Part shown: positions 24,383 through 34,870 of the stretch, piece by piece | How the letters are laid out: each line of letters starts with the position of its first letter | Position numbering within the stretch: the stretch's first letter is position 1 | NCBI GenBank assembly: GCA_936450465.1 | Contig: OW388291.1 | Coordinates: 36,184,656 to 36,248,655, forward strand | Source of the DNA: Gibbula magus | Lineage: Eukaryota > Mollusca > Gastropoda > Trochida > Trochidae | DNA length: 64,000 nt | Reading direction: 5' to 3' | The notes under the pieces: generated by a model | Database searches by the model: none | The model's input: only the letters and a program-made list of their open reading frames with translations | What the model was told of the DNA's origin: nothing | Translations under genes and position numbers: made by a program

Positions 24383-25866
24383 GTGCTCAAAAGAAAGTAT
24401 ACACCTATTCAGCAATTCCTCCCCCTCCTCCCTCCTGCTCTTGATGGAAGTAGCGTAACATAAATATGGTGCGGAGAATGATCTATGGGGAACGGAGCAC
24501 GATAATTGCTTTGCTTCGTATCGACCAGAGTGGACGACGATAGAGAGAAGAGTTTCACGACGTGGGTGCAGTTGCACAAAGGCTTAGTGCAGTGTTATAG
24601 GATGGTATTAAGATTAATCTTAGTGTTATGTTTTTTTGGGCAACGATCCCTGTTGATGCCATGTATCTACCAACAACCACGTTGCGTTATCTACCAACAA
24701 CCACGTTGCGTTATCTACCAACAACCACGTTGCGTTATCTACCAACAACCGCGTTGCGTTATCTACCAACAACCACGTTGCGTTGTCTACCAACAACCAC
24801 GTTGCGTTGTCTACCAACAACCACGTTGCGTTGTCTACCAACAACCACGTTGCGTTGTCTACCAACAACCACGTTGCGTTGTCTACCAACAACCACGTTG
24901 CGTTGTCTACCAACAACCACGTTGCGTTGTCTACCAACAACCACGTTGCGTTATCTATCAACATCCACGTTGCGTTATCTACCAACAACCACGTTGCGTT
25001 ATCTACCAACAACCACGTTGCGTTGTCTACCAACAACCACGTTGCGTTATCTACCAACAACCACGTTGCGTTGTCTACCAACAACCACGTTGCGTTATCT
25101 ACCAACAACCACGTTGCGTTATCTACCAACAACCACGTTGCGTTATCTACCAACAACCACATTGCGTTGTCTACCAACAACCACGTTGCGTTATCTACCA
25201 ACAACCACGTTGCGTTGTCTACCAACAACCACGTTGCGTTGTCTACCAACAACCACGTTGCGTTATCTACCAACAACCACGTTGCGTTGTCTACCAACAA
25301 CCACGTTGCGTTGTCTACCAACAACCACGTTGCGTTGTCTACGAACACGGTGACGCAGGGTCTTACGCAGCTGGACTGACAAACGACTTTTTGCATAACG
25401 CTAACGTCGTGATTTTGCCGATGGTGGCATTTTCTCATGTTCTGAATCCTATAGGACGCTTATTGGACTACCCTGATAGACACACCAGAAGAAGTACCAT
25501 CCGTCACCACGCACCAACAGGAACAATATCTGCTACAAGAGTGACAACGGGTCATACCCGACGGCATCAACGTCGTCTTATGTTGTCTATGCGTAGCCGT
25601 GTCTTGACGTGCATTGGCGCCTATGGTCGTTCCACACATTGCTAATTCAACTAACATTTTGCAAAAAATACGAACTTAACTGGTGTCTGTAAAACTACAA
25701 TCTGTGTTGCCACACGTCTTTCGGTGTAAGTCAAACGATTCTTTCGACTTGGTATAGGCTAATATTATGTATATGGGGTCTACTGACATTCAACAAGTTG
25801 TCTTCTAGAAAAACGTCTCTTTTCTTTCTATTCTTGGTTAAACAAGGTACACTTTCTCTTGGGCAC
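24383..25866 (+). mobile_element. Dead Tc1/mariner element with TA target duplication
   Basis: Imperfect terminal inverted repeats: GTGCTCAAAAGAAAGTATAC at the left, GTACACTTTCTCTTGGGCAC at the right, flanked by TA (24381-24382 and 25867-25868). Inside, the plus strand near 25440-25645 encodes LNPIGRLLDYPDRHTRR and a C-terminus MRSRVLTCIGAYGRSTHC, matching the NPIE-x-x-WDY block and tail of Tc1 transposases. The catalytic Glu of NPIE is Gly here, and the middle of the transposase is replaced by a 24-bp tandem array, so it is inactive. A possible N-terminal remnant (MVRRMIYGERSTIIALLRID) lies near 24464-24530. The element sits beside a candidate receptor exon. Confidence 0.75.
24664..25344 (+). 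repeat. 24-bp minisatellite, about 28 copies, inside the Tc1 element
   Basis: Unit ATCTACCAACAACCACGTTG CGTT (24 bp), with A/G variation at the first codon and few other changes. Because 24 is a multiple of three, several frames stay open over 200-380 codons on both strands; these are shadows of the repeat, not evidence of a protein. The array is highly uniform, suggesting recent expansion or conversion. Confidence 0.95.
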
Positions 25867-25885
25867 TAGTTGGCATGTTATCCAC

Positions 25886-26040
25886 ATGGTAGAGCATAGC
25901 TACTGCATGGTGGACGTCGTGTGTTTCGTAAGACTTTGTCAGGAGATCATGCATTTCGTTCATAACTTGACGAGTTTTAGCGAGTTTCTCATTGCAGCAT
26001 GACAATGTCATGTAATTAAATGCGTCGTATGCATCATGTT
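25886..26040 (-). CDS. Candidate ligand-binding-domain exon (helix 8-9 like), uncertain
   Basis: Minus-strand frame open for about 55 codons after acceptor GAACTGTAG|AAC, reading HDAYDAFNYMTLSCC then ...RQVMNEMHDLLTKSY and HHAVAMLYHV. The succession E/HDAYDAF...L...V......LL..Y resembles helices 8-9 of nuclear receptor ligand-binding domains, and its composition looks coding. A Tc1 element is inserted at 25867, just beyond the suggested donor CAT|GTGGAT. Phase 1 at entry does not match exon 6 directly, so at least one more exon (helices 3-7) would have to lie between 26.1 and 31.7 kb; I did not find it. The acceptor has a weak pyrimidine tract. Confidence 0.28.
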
Positions 26041-26044
26041 CTAC

Positions 26045-26575
26045 AGTTCAATAGCGACGTTTAATAGTTACACACAATCTCAATTCATGTAGCGACAATT
26101 TATTTCAAAAACAATAACAATAACAATACATATAGAGAACACACTACAACGCTCCAGTTTATAATCATAGCGACTTTTGCAAAATATTGATAAGACAAGA
26201 TAAATGTATACAAATCGTCAAAATTGACATATGACCCTTAAAAAGTAACACTGAATAGTGTCCATTTAGTAACTATAGCTGTATCGCTGAACGAATTTGT
26301 TGAAAAACAACACTTTGCATTACAGTTACCTATGGATCAGTTGATAGAAGGCATGAAGAGACGTTTCGTTTTAGCGAAAAATTTTTTTTCTTAAATCTAA
26401 GTTATAAAGCGACATTTCCAATGAAGCGTGGTCATAGTGTTAATGGACAAAACACATTTAGTATCATGGTGTCACATGAATTATATGAAATATGGCATCT
26501 TGATATAGCGACTTTTCGTGCACAGGGAACGCATTTCTATGACATAAACCTTTCGCACAAATTTAGCGACATTTT
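26045..26575 (+). repeat. Scattered TAGCGAC-TTT motif array
   Basis: The heptamer (T/A)AGCGAC followed by an A/T-rich trimer appears at about 26050, 26091, 26167, 26406, 26506 and 26564. All are on the same strand. Could be subterminal repeats of an unrecognised transposon. Confidence 0.4.
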
Positions 26576-26935
26576 GTTTGTGCATTACACAAACGAATTG
26601 ATTGAGTAATGACTTGAAATGACATTATGCACGTATTTGAAGAGGAATTAAATAGATCGCAATGTACAGACAATAACCAACGACACCATTCGGCTACACC
26701 CAAGAAAAATAACATTTTGTTTTCAAAATTAACAATCTTATAAACACTACACAGGTACATTTATTTAACAGAGATAGAGATAGAAGGAGAAAGAGATAGC
26801 AAAAGATACATATGAGAGATATTGTTCATGGTATTTAACTATCCAAGTTGAAAATTGAAATATATTTTTATAAGCCTTGAAAATGAAGCAATACACTTTT
26901 GGGGATCAATATAATAATAACACAGAACAAGATGT

Positions 26936-28262
26936 GTTTGTTAAACACGGATGCCCCCGGATATACCAAAGTTATGGCCAAGGTTAAACTTTTCTGAATA
27001 TTGTCGACTGACATAGGTCAAGGTCACAGGGTCAAATATTATGACCTCATCTGAAAGGTCTCATCACAAGGTATGCACATGCCAATTATGAAAGCCGAAC
27101 CTCTGAGCAATCCAAAGTTATGGCCAAGGTTAATTTTTTCTTAAGATGTCCACTGCGGCAAGGTCAAGGTCACAAGGTCAAATATAATGACCTCATCTGA
27201 AGGTCTCATCATAAGGTTTGCACATGCCAAGTATGAAAGCCGTAGGTCTGAGCAATCTAAAGTTATGGCCAAGGTTAAAGTTTTCTGAATATTGTCCACT
27301 GACATAGGTCAAGGTCACAAGGTCAAATATGATGACCTCATCTGAAAGGTCTCATCACAAGGTATGCACATGCCAATTATGAAAGCCGTAACTCTTAACA
27401 ATCAAAAGTTATGGCCAAGATTAAAGTATTCTGAAAATGTTCACTGCGGCAAGGTCAAGGTCACAAGGTCAAATATGATGACCTCATCTGAAGGTCTCAT
27501 CATAAAGTATGCACATGCCAAGTATGAAGGCCGTAGCTCTGAGCAATCCAAAGTTATTAACCAAGGTTAACGTTTTCTAAATATTGTCCACTGCGGCAAG
27601 GTCAAGGTCATAAGGTCAAATATGATGACCTCATCTGAAAGGTCTCATCACAAGGTATGCACATGCCAAGTATGAAAGCCCTAGCTCTGAGCAATCTTAA
27701 GTTATGGCCAAGGTTAAAGTTTACTGAAGATGTCCACTGCGGCAAGGTCATGGTCAAGGTCACATGGTCAAATATGATGACCTCATCTGAAGGTCTTATC
27801 ACAAGGTATGCACATGTCAAGTATGAAAGCCGTAACTCTCAACAATCAAAAGTTATTGCCAAGGTTAAACTTTTTTGAAAATTTTCATTGCGGCAAAGTC
27901 AAGGTCACAAGGTCAAATATGATGACCTCATCTGAAAGGTCGCATCACAAGGTATGCACATGCCAAGTATGAAAGCCCTAGCTCTGAGCAATCCAAAGTT
28001 ATTGCCAAGGTTAAAGTTTTTTGAAAATGTCAATAGCGGCAAGGTCAAGGTCCCAAGGTCAAATATGATGACCTCATCTGAAAGGTCTCATCACAAGGTA
28101 TGCACTTGCCAAGTATGAAAGCCCTAGCTCTGAGCAATCCAAAGTTATGGCCAAGGTTAAAGTTTGTGTGGACAAACACACAGACGGACAGACGGACAGA
28201 CAGACAGACGGACAGGTGAAAAACAATATACCCCCGGAATCTCCGATTCGGGAGCATTAAAA
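26936..28262 (+). mobile_element. pearl-like / non-autonomous Helitron-type element with 146-bp tandem core
   Basis: About eight 146-bp units (GCACATGCCAAGTATGAAAG, TTATGGCCAAGGTTAAAG, CAAGGTCAAGGTCAC, TGATGACCTCATCTGAAAGG), followed by a CAGACGGA microsatellite (28175-28215) and a terminal palindrome CCCCCGGAATCTCCGATTCGGGAG split as GGAATC/GATTC. The 5' side has GTGTTTGTTAAACAC. Tandem core plus ACGG-type microsatellite is the described layout of bivalve pearl elements. No helicase is present. Confidence 0.65.
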
Positions 28263-29604
28263 GTAATTTTCATGACATTGTAATTTCTTTGAACTCCCTT
28301 CTTAATTACTCGAGAAACTGCCGGAAGTACTACTTATGACATCCTAAATTTAAAATACGACAGCACAGCGTATTTATGATCGGATGACTGAACAATAACT
28401 CAATAAGTGCATTTCCAGAATTGTTCGTGGCCTTGCTATCACACATCACGGGTAAGGACATGCGTCTATTGTTGGCGAGATGGTCACGCGGCACTGTGCG
28501 TGAAATGTCGGAAATACTGCGGTGGAGATGAAAATAGAGGAATAAATTCGTATTTATAACTCTAATTTGGGCTTGCACGTTTGTACGATTGTTATTTATT
28601 CAAAATCATTATTGCAAATGAATAATATATAATATTGATTTAGTCATTTGAGCAAAAATGAATTTGTTAAACACTAGGTTGATCACTTAAGTGTTCTTGA
28701 ATTCTGCATTTAATTCCAATCATGGTAGCAGATGAAATGCGTTTCTGTAAATAAAATGAGTTCAATTATATCAATGTATTCTTAATTTTCTTGCCAAGTA
28801 TTATACCAATTATGGATATATTAATTCATTTGATTGCTTCGTTTCTTGTGTATACAATGACCTTCAGAGCTATAACTTGGACAGTACAGAAACAACTGCA
28901 TTATAGTATCACCGGACAGTATCGATATACGTAACAGCAGACTGGATATCGTCGATATCATCATATCGATATAACGCAATACATATTTTCAAAAAAATTG
29001 CAAACATCACTTACACGGCATTAAGCCCTAAACACAATACTATAACTCCATGTAATACAGGTGCAAACATGTCTGAGAAATTCCTCTTCGTTTCACAAGT
29101 TAGTGCTTGTAAGGCACAGTACAATAGTGGGTAAGGCACAAGACAATAGAAACTGGAAGTGATATATACACATATAGATGAATGTTAAGATAGGCACGAG
29201 AGGCGGACGAAATCTGAAAGATTTAGCCGAACACAAACATTAAACTGACTCTAATAAAATGATTAGCATATGACAACTAATATCAAGATGAATAACCATC
29301 TGAAGACAGGCCGAATAAAAGTCATAATTTTTAACTGAACGATAAATAATTATAAACCATAATTTTTACTTTTCGGTGACGGATTAAACACTCTCTAATA
29401 TTTGACCCAACACGCCAAGCCTATACACATTGCCTTGAATGAGGTCAATTTTCTGGCTAGAAAGTCTGTTAATTTCTAAACATCTTTAATTCAATGAAAT
29501 TGCACCTTGAGTAAAATGTGACAACATAACACGTTCCAACAGTTCATAGTACATGATACCTATTGATAGATGGATTCAGTAAATTCCAATCAACAGGAGA
29601 CACG
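28263..29604. other. No gene supported; one Cys-rich frame
   Basis: Mostly AT-rich. 28407-28559 on plus is an open frame without ATG, rich in paired Cys (see findings). 28330-28578 minus is open for 82 codons but has no motif. Confidence 0.5.
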
Positions 29605-29612
29605 CCTTAAGT

Positions 29613-30969
29613 AGAGATGGGACGATTCACCAAAATATTTTAGAATTCGTTTATTTTTTTATTTTAGCAGGTTTATTGTGTCTTTCATCCAAAAATGTAA
29701 GAAAATTTGGGGGTCACCGAACAATTTAAAGAGTTATCGGCATTAATAATAATAATACTCCCGTCGACAAATTACGCCATTTTTGACTGATTTGATGTAT
29801 TTAGATGAAGCGCTCGCTTTCAACGAATAAGCTCAGAATCCTTTCAAATACATTTCAGTTACATACGGGGATGTATAGCAAGTCTATATTTTGAAAATTA
29901 ATGACACTGGAAAGAGAAACAAAATTAAATTAAGCATTTTAAAATTAAAATCGGAATTTTTCTCATCGTTTTTCGCATATTGAACAGGATTTCTCACTGA
30001 CACACATCAGTCTGATTAAAATCGACGGTTTTCCGTGGAAAAAATTTTGCAAAATAGTGCATCTACCGGGATACGAACTCGGTAGTAGATTCCACGCCAA
30101 ACCGTCTGAAAACACCCCGTAGACAGGCGTGTTCGAGCGCAATGTCAGGTAGCCAATCAAAAAAAGCCCAACAAGTGCTTTCGGTGCGAGAAGCTAGGGG
30201 CAGATAACTCCAATCAGTTATCCTTTGATCGGTTCCGAATGCTTTCAAAACAGTGACCGTTTAAAAACTACGTTGTGATTGGTCAGCTATTTGACTGGGT
30301 TTTGGCTGTGCTAAACTGGTTCGGAACATGCGCCTATACGGGGTGTTCTCAGACCTTGTGGCGAGGAATCTACAGAACCTGTTCGTATCCCGGTAGATGC
30401 ATAATTTTGCAAATTTTATTCCTCGGAACAAGGTCGATTTTAATCAGACTGGACACACATATTTTAGATATTGCTAAAATGCAATATAATGTGCACATTT
30501 GAATTAACAAGCGAATTCAGAAATAAAAATAGGGGGTCACCGGAGGTTTTTCATCACTTTAACGTCATTTTTAAAATTACCTTCATGAACGTAAACATGT
30601 AACTTTGACGGCCTACCGTGTAATCAAAATTGAACGTACTATCAATCTAAGAGTGCATGATGGAAAAATAACGATCAGTTGATTATACCCGGCGATTTAA
30701 ATTCGTCAGTAACTAAAGATACGTATGTAATTCGAATAAAACACACCATAACATATTTACCGCGAATATAGGTGACGATAACGTTATGCGGCATGTCGTA
30801 AAATGACCGTTAAAAAGGTGTTACGGAAAATTTAAGCCCTTTCCGTTAGTGTATGGATAAGCGTATGCCCCAAACAACGTAATCCGTATATTTTTAGACT
30901 TATTCACTACAATAATTTGTTGTCGCAAAATGTTACCGTAAGCGAGTTCGATTTCTGGGTCCCATCTCT
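29613..30969. mobile_element. Non-autonomous hAT-like element
   Basis: Short inverted ends AGAGATGGGAC / GTCCCATCTCT, flanked by CCTTAAGT and CCTTAAAC, which fits a worn 8-bp target duplication. Net length without the nested 444-bp MITE is about 0.9 kb. No transposase seen. The superfamily call rests on ends and duplication length only. Confidence 0.5.
30008..30451. mobile_element. 444-bp Mutator-like MITE, copy 3, nested in a hAT-like element
   Basis: Same ends and exactly the same length, inverted relative to copy 2 and nearly identical to it by eye. Flanked by the 9-bp repeat GACACACAT (29999-30007, 30452-30460). Duplications of 9-10 bp point to the Mutator superfamily. Confidence 0.9.
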
Positions 30970-31702
30970 CCTTAAACTGGTTTTTGGCAAAAACCATGAT
31001 TAACTTATCACGAGATAATAACTTTGTACCCTTTTAAATAAATGATTGTGGGAATGAAGTTTTAAAGTTGTCAAAAAATGAGAGGTATCTTTAGATCACT
31101 GTAAACGAGTTTCATCTGTACAGCATTAGATTCAAGATGTATAATATTTAACAGGAACCCTGTCACTTTGGTTTCTTAGTTTTAAAACCTTCAAAGTGTT
31201 TAGTACATAAACAGTAATTGCTACATTTTAAAATGTAAACATAATAATGAATGAAATAAATTAATACTTCTATGATTGTAACGTCTATGAAATGGAGCAT
31301 CTAAAGTCACCACATCATAGAAACGTGGCACTGTTAAGACACTGACTTCAGCTAAATATGTAGTGCTATTGATACGAATCATTGACGTCTAAACGGAATT
31401 TCTTCAACGGTATATACAGTTACGTCAAGGATGAAAATCAAGTGAAATGACTCTGTATGATAGATGAGTTACAACATAAAAAAATGATGGTTTTCCGATT
31501 CTTGACCAAGTCGAACAGATTTAGCTAAACTGATTTGACCCCACTAAGTTAACTTGACAATGCTATCTTGTTATCAGGACACCATCCAATGCAATGTGAG
31601 CAAGGCACCAAGTTCATTAGTCTTGCTGCAGTCTCGTGTAGAAGGAGGAGGTCAACGTATTGTAGCCTCGCCAACAGCAATTAAGTATTGAAGTAGTGTT
31701 AC

Positions 31703-31798
31703 CTCTGTGTTGTCGCGGTTCTCTTCTCTGTAAGCTTTCAGGGTAGACTGAAATACTGATACAAGGCACGCCTCGTGGACAGGCCCAATAATCCGCTG
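31703..31798 (-). CDS. Probable 2DBD nuclear receptor exon 6: start of ligand-binding domain
   Basis: 96 bp, 32 codons, between acceptor GACTCCAG|CAG and donor ACAGAG|GTAACA, phase 0 on both sides. It reads QRIIGPVHEACLVSVFQS followed by a charged stretch ending NRDNTE. The pattern IIxxVHEAC...F resembles helix 1 of nuclear receptor ligand-binding domains (compare LIxxVxxAHxxTF of NR1 members). Local GC content is higher than the flanks and the frame stays open past the donor. It is separated from exon 5 by an intron that is almost wholly a 56-bp minisatellite. The assignment rests on position, phase and this motif only; a different acceptor (three bases later) is possible. Confidence 0.6.
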
Positions 31799-31934
31799 CT
31801 GGAGTCAGGAACCAAATTCCCAGCAGGCTCCGAGAACGGTACTAACATACAGGAACACAAAGGCTAATGGCAGGGTCTGTATTCCCTGATAGGCCCTGTC
31901 CATTCTGACACATACCCAACACACAGCATTTCTA

Positions 31935-32660
31935 CATTTTTCACATACACAGTCCTCCAGAGATGTGGATAAAGCTTCACCCAATGTCTACAATCTTCAC
32001 ACACACAGTCCTCCAGAGATGTGGATAAATCTTCACCCAATGTCTACAATCTTCACATTCACAGTCCTCCAGAGATGTGATTAAAAAAAACAATGTCTAC
32101 AATCTTCACATACATAGTCCTCCAGAGATGTGGATAATCTTCACCCAATATCTACAATCTTCACATACACAGTCCTCCAGAGATGTGGATAAATCTTCAC
32201 CCAATGTCTACAATCTTCACACACACAGTCCTCCAGAGATGTGGATAAATCTTCACCCAATGTCTACACTCTTCACACACAAAGTCCTCCAGAGATGTGG
32301 ATAATCTTCACCCAATATCTACAATCTTCACATACACAGTCCTCCAGAGATGTGGATAAATCTTCACCCAATGTCTACAATCTTCACACACACATTCCTC
32401 CAGAGATGTGGATAAATCTTCACCCAATGTCTACACTCTTCACACACAAAGTCCTCCAGAGATGTGGATAAATCTTCACCCAATGTCTACAATCTTCACA
32501 CACACAGTCCTCCAGAGATGTGGATAAATCTTCACCCAATGTCTACAATCTTCACACACACACAGTCCTCCAGAGATGCGGGTACATCTGCACCCCATGT
32601 CTAAATTCTTCACATACACAGTCCTTCAGAGAAGTGGATACATTTGCACTGTATATCTAC
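31935..32660 (+). repeat. 56-bp minisatellite, about 12-13 copies
   Basis: Unit CTTCACACACACAGTCCTCC AGAGATGTGGATAAATCTTC ACCCAATGTCTACAAT. Some units are shortened or run into each other. It fills most of intron 5 of the receptor gene and starts directly at the end of the hinge open frame. Confidence 0.95.
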
Positions 32661-32741
32661 ATTCTACCAAGACTCTGCTGGTCCAGCTGATGAACCGTTT
32701 TCTCCGATGAAAGAACTTTCCAGCACGCTGCTGCATCCCAC

Positions 32742-33880
32742 CTTATCGTAAAGTACCTCAAAAGCCTTGCCTATTTCTCCGATTGACTGAGTCTCCGGCT
32801 TGTATAGAGATGCTGATTGTTGACAGGGGTCCATTTGGGACGAAATACCAATCCGTTTTCTTAGAGCTTCCATTGACGAATCTTGACTTCCTTTCTTGAG
32901 CCACCATCTGCAGTTATAGTATACAGCAGACGATGAGTGAATATTCGAGCTGTAGAATGTTGATTTGTACTCATCATAAGGTTCTGCGTCTGCTTGAGGC
33001 CCATAGCGACTCTCCTGGCCGGAGTTTGGTCTCGGTTTAACTGAGGCTTGAGTTGTTTGATCGAAAGTATCAACCTTTAAAGGCAAACTAGGCGAGGACG
33101 TGAGATGATGTGTGATGTTTTGCTGGAGAAGAGGGTTTGTGTATGCATCTGGACCTTTTTCGTTCTCTAGATTTCTCAAGCCAGGGTCAAAGTCCTCATA
33201 TTTCATTAGTTTGGGTTGTTTATGAATTTCATTCCCTCTGAACTGTAGCCTGCGTCTAAATGGAGACAGTTTGGGTTTCTCAAAGTCTCCAAGAAGCCTA
33301 AGCATTGTATCAATATCTTCATTGGACAAGGAATACAAAGATAAAGAATCGCTCTCGTCCTGACTAACATCACCTCGCCGGACACTTGGATCATGGAACC
33401 CTGTTTCCGGAAAGGGGAGAGAACTTCCAGGTAGATCATTGAGGACTTTCCTCTTGTCTGACTCAGCTAGTCCAGATATGGACTTCTCTCTGATGGTAGT
33501 GTAATCTGGTTCACTTGTCACTGTTGAGGTTAACGGGTAAGACACGACGTAACTCCCTGCGTTCATACTGGACGGGAATGGTTGTTGCTCTTTCCAGGAA
33601 TACTCCGTGTGCCTCTGGGCGAGATCGTTGGGACTTCTGTCAGAGCTAGGAGTCAAAGGGATGTGAGGGGAATCTGCAACAGAGCGTGACGTATCTGGGG
33701 AATGGATTTCTTCCTTTGTCAATGGAATGTCTATCATTTCAACATCTTCTGTGTCGCTTTCGTTGCAACTCATCAGGATCAAATCCCCAGAGCCCTGATC
33801 GTGTTCAGGAGAGTAAGGGACGGCTGTCATCAGACGAGGCGAAAGGGGGCTTCTCTTTTTTGGTCTCCCCATTTTGATGG
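32742..33880 (-). CDS. 2DBD nuclear receptor exon 5: long Ser-Pro-rich hinge
   Basis: Acceptor CCATTCTCAG|CC at 33881; the first two bases complete the split Ala232 codon, giving GMSREAIKMGRPKKR, the usual C-terminal extension after a receptor DBD with a basic nuclear-localisation-like patch. About 380 residues follow, rich in Ser, Pro, Asp and Glu, with many SP/TP sites (SPLSPR, SPDTS, SPHIPLTPSSDRSP), so it is probably disordered and a target of proline-directed kinases (inference). The open frame runs on to a TAG at 32664, but donor AAG|GTGGGA at 32741 is in phase 0 and fits exon 6; GAG|GTACTT ending at 32757 is an equal-phase alternative. If no donor were used, the protein would end at 32664 without a ligand-binding domain. 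A hinge this long is unusual for most receptors. Confidence 0.82.
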
Positions 33881-34073
33881 CTGAGAATGGAAAAAAAAAT
33901 ATATTTGTGATTCCCGAGGAACAATGACCCTTTTTAGATATAATTATTATTCTTAAGATGCATTCACAATATTCGTGTATAATTGTTATATGAAAATATA
34001 GGTCCACGGGAAAAAATTTGTCAACACATTATCAAATGTTCACGCGAGATACTATGTATTTCCTGGACATTAT

Positions 34074-34870
34074 TTGGACATTAATAATATCTACTCCAAT
34101 ATTCCATATTGTCTTGGACTTGACGCTCTAAACCATTGGCTATACCCCCGTGGAAGAACTTATTGCAGAGAGAATTTAAAAGTAATTCATTCCGTAAATT
34201 TATTGCAATATATAAAAATTAAATCAAAGAAACGCAATTTGGATCTGCAACCCTCATTATCGGTTATTTAGAAGAAAGATGTGACCGAAAATATTCTTAG
34301 GTTATTTGAGAGGATGTCGAACTTTATTGTCAAGACAACAGAAAGTGATTTTTGGATAATTGTTTTCATGATTCTTAAAATCACACGAATAAAAAAAGCA
34401 AACGATGAAATAAATTAATTCTTTACAAATGGTAATACAAACGAAATAAAAACGAACATTTATTTCAAGCCCATTGACAAAGAAGTTATACGAAAACTTC
34501 AATCGTGTAACCCTAGCGACGCAGTAGGAGATTTGTACTGTTGTAGCCAACGAATGTACTCATATTCAAAGAAGAGAAAAAATACAGGAATTTCTAAGTT
34601 CTACTTTTACGGCAGTATCCAAAAGCTTTCATTGGATATAGAATTGAAAAAATATTGAACCTGAATCGACGAGATCTGTGAACATCGAGAAAAAGAATCA
34701 CCCAAAGGAAGAAAAATAGAGAACAAAATTGACTCTGTAGCTCATAATGTTTGCAGTCTTTATCAACTTAGGTTGAATTATTTAATAATCGTTTATTTAA
34801 TAAAAGTAACGTAACCTGAATCCTAGAAGTCCTAAACCAGCGAATTATATTGATGTGTACAACAGTTGGA
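34074..34870 (+). pseudogene. Penelope-like element reverse-transcriptase relic
   Basis: Translating across several frame breaks gives, in order, DINNIYSNIPYCLGLDAL (the D-x2-x-Y-x-NIP-GL motif of the Penelope RT palm), a DNRK-FLDNCF stretch like the RT core DNWKRFLDDCF, a KTSIV...RRICTVVANE stretch, and QYPKAFIGYRIEKILNLNR like the conserved YPKxLIxxGIxKA end of the RT. At least four frameshifts or stops separate the pieces, so it is dead. It lies in intron 4 of the receptor gene, in opposite orientation. The GIY-YIG part is not seen here. Confidence 0.7.

Noticed and set aside
24506..25645. 379-codon plus-strand frame
   Set aside because: Read-through of a 24-bp minisatellite inside a dead Tc1 element; only its last 70 codons are transposase-derived.
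26936..28170. CRISPR-like array
   Set aside because: Units are 146 bp with no spacer/repeat alternation, and the genome is eukaryotic.
28045..28257. Minus-strand frame with LSVCLSVRLSVCVF
   Set aside because: Translation of the CAGACGGA microsatellite at the end of the pearl-like element.
33686..33884. Short plus-strand frames opposite the hinge exon
   Set aside because: Antisense shadows of exon 5.
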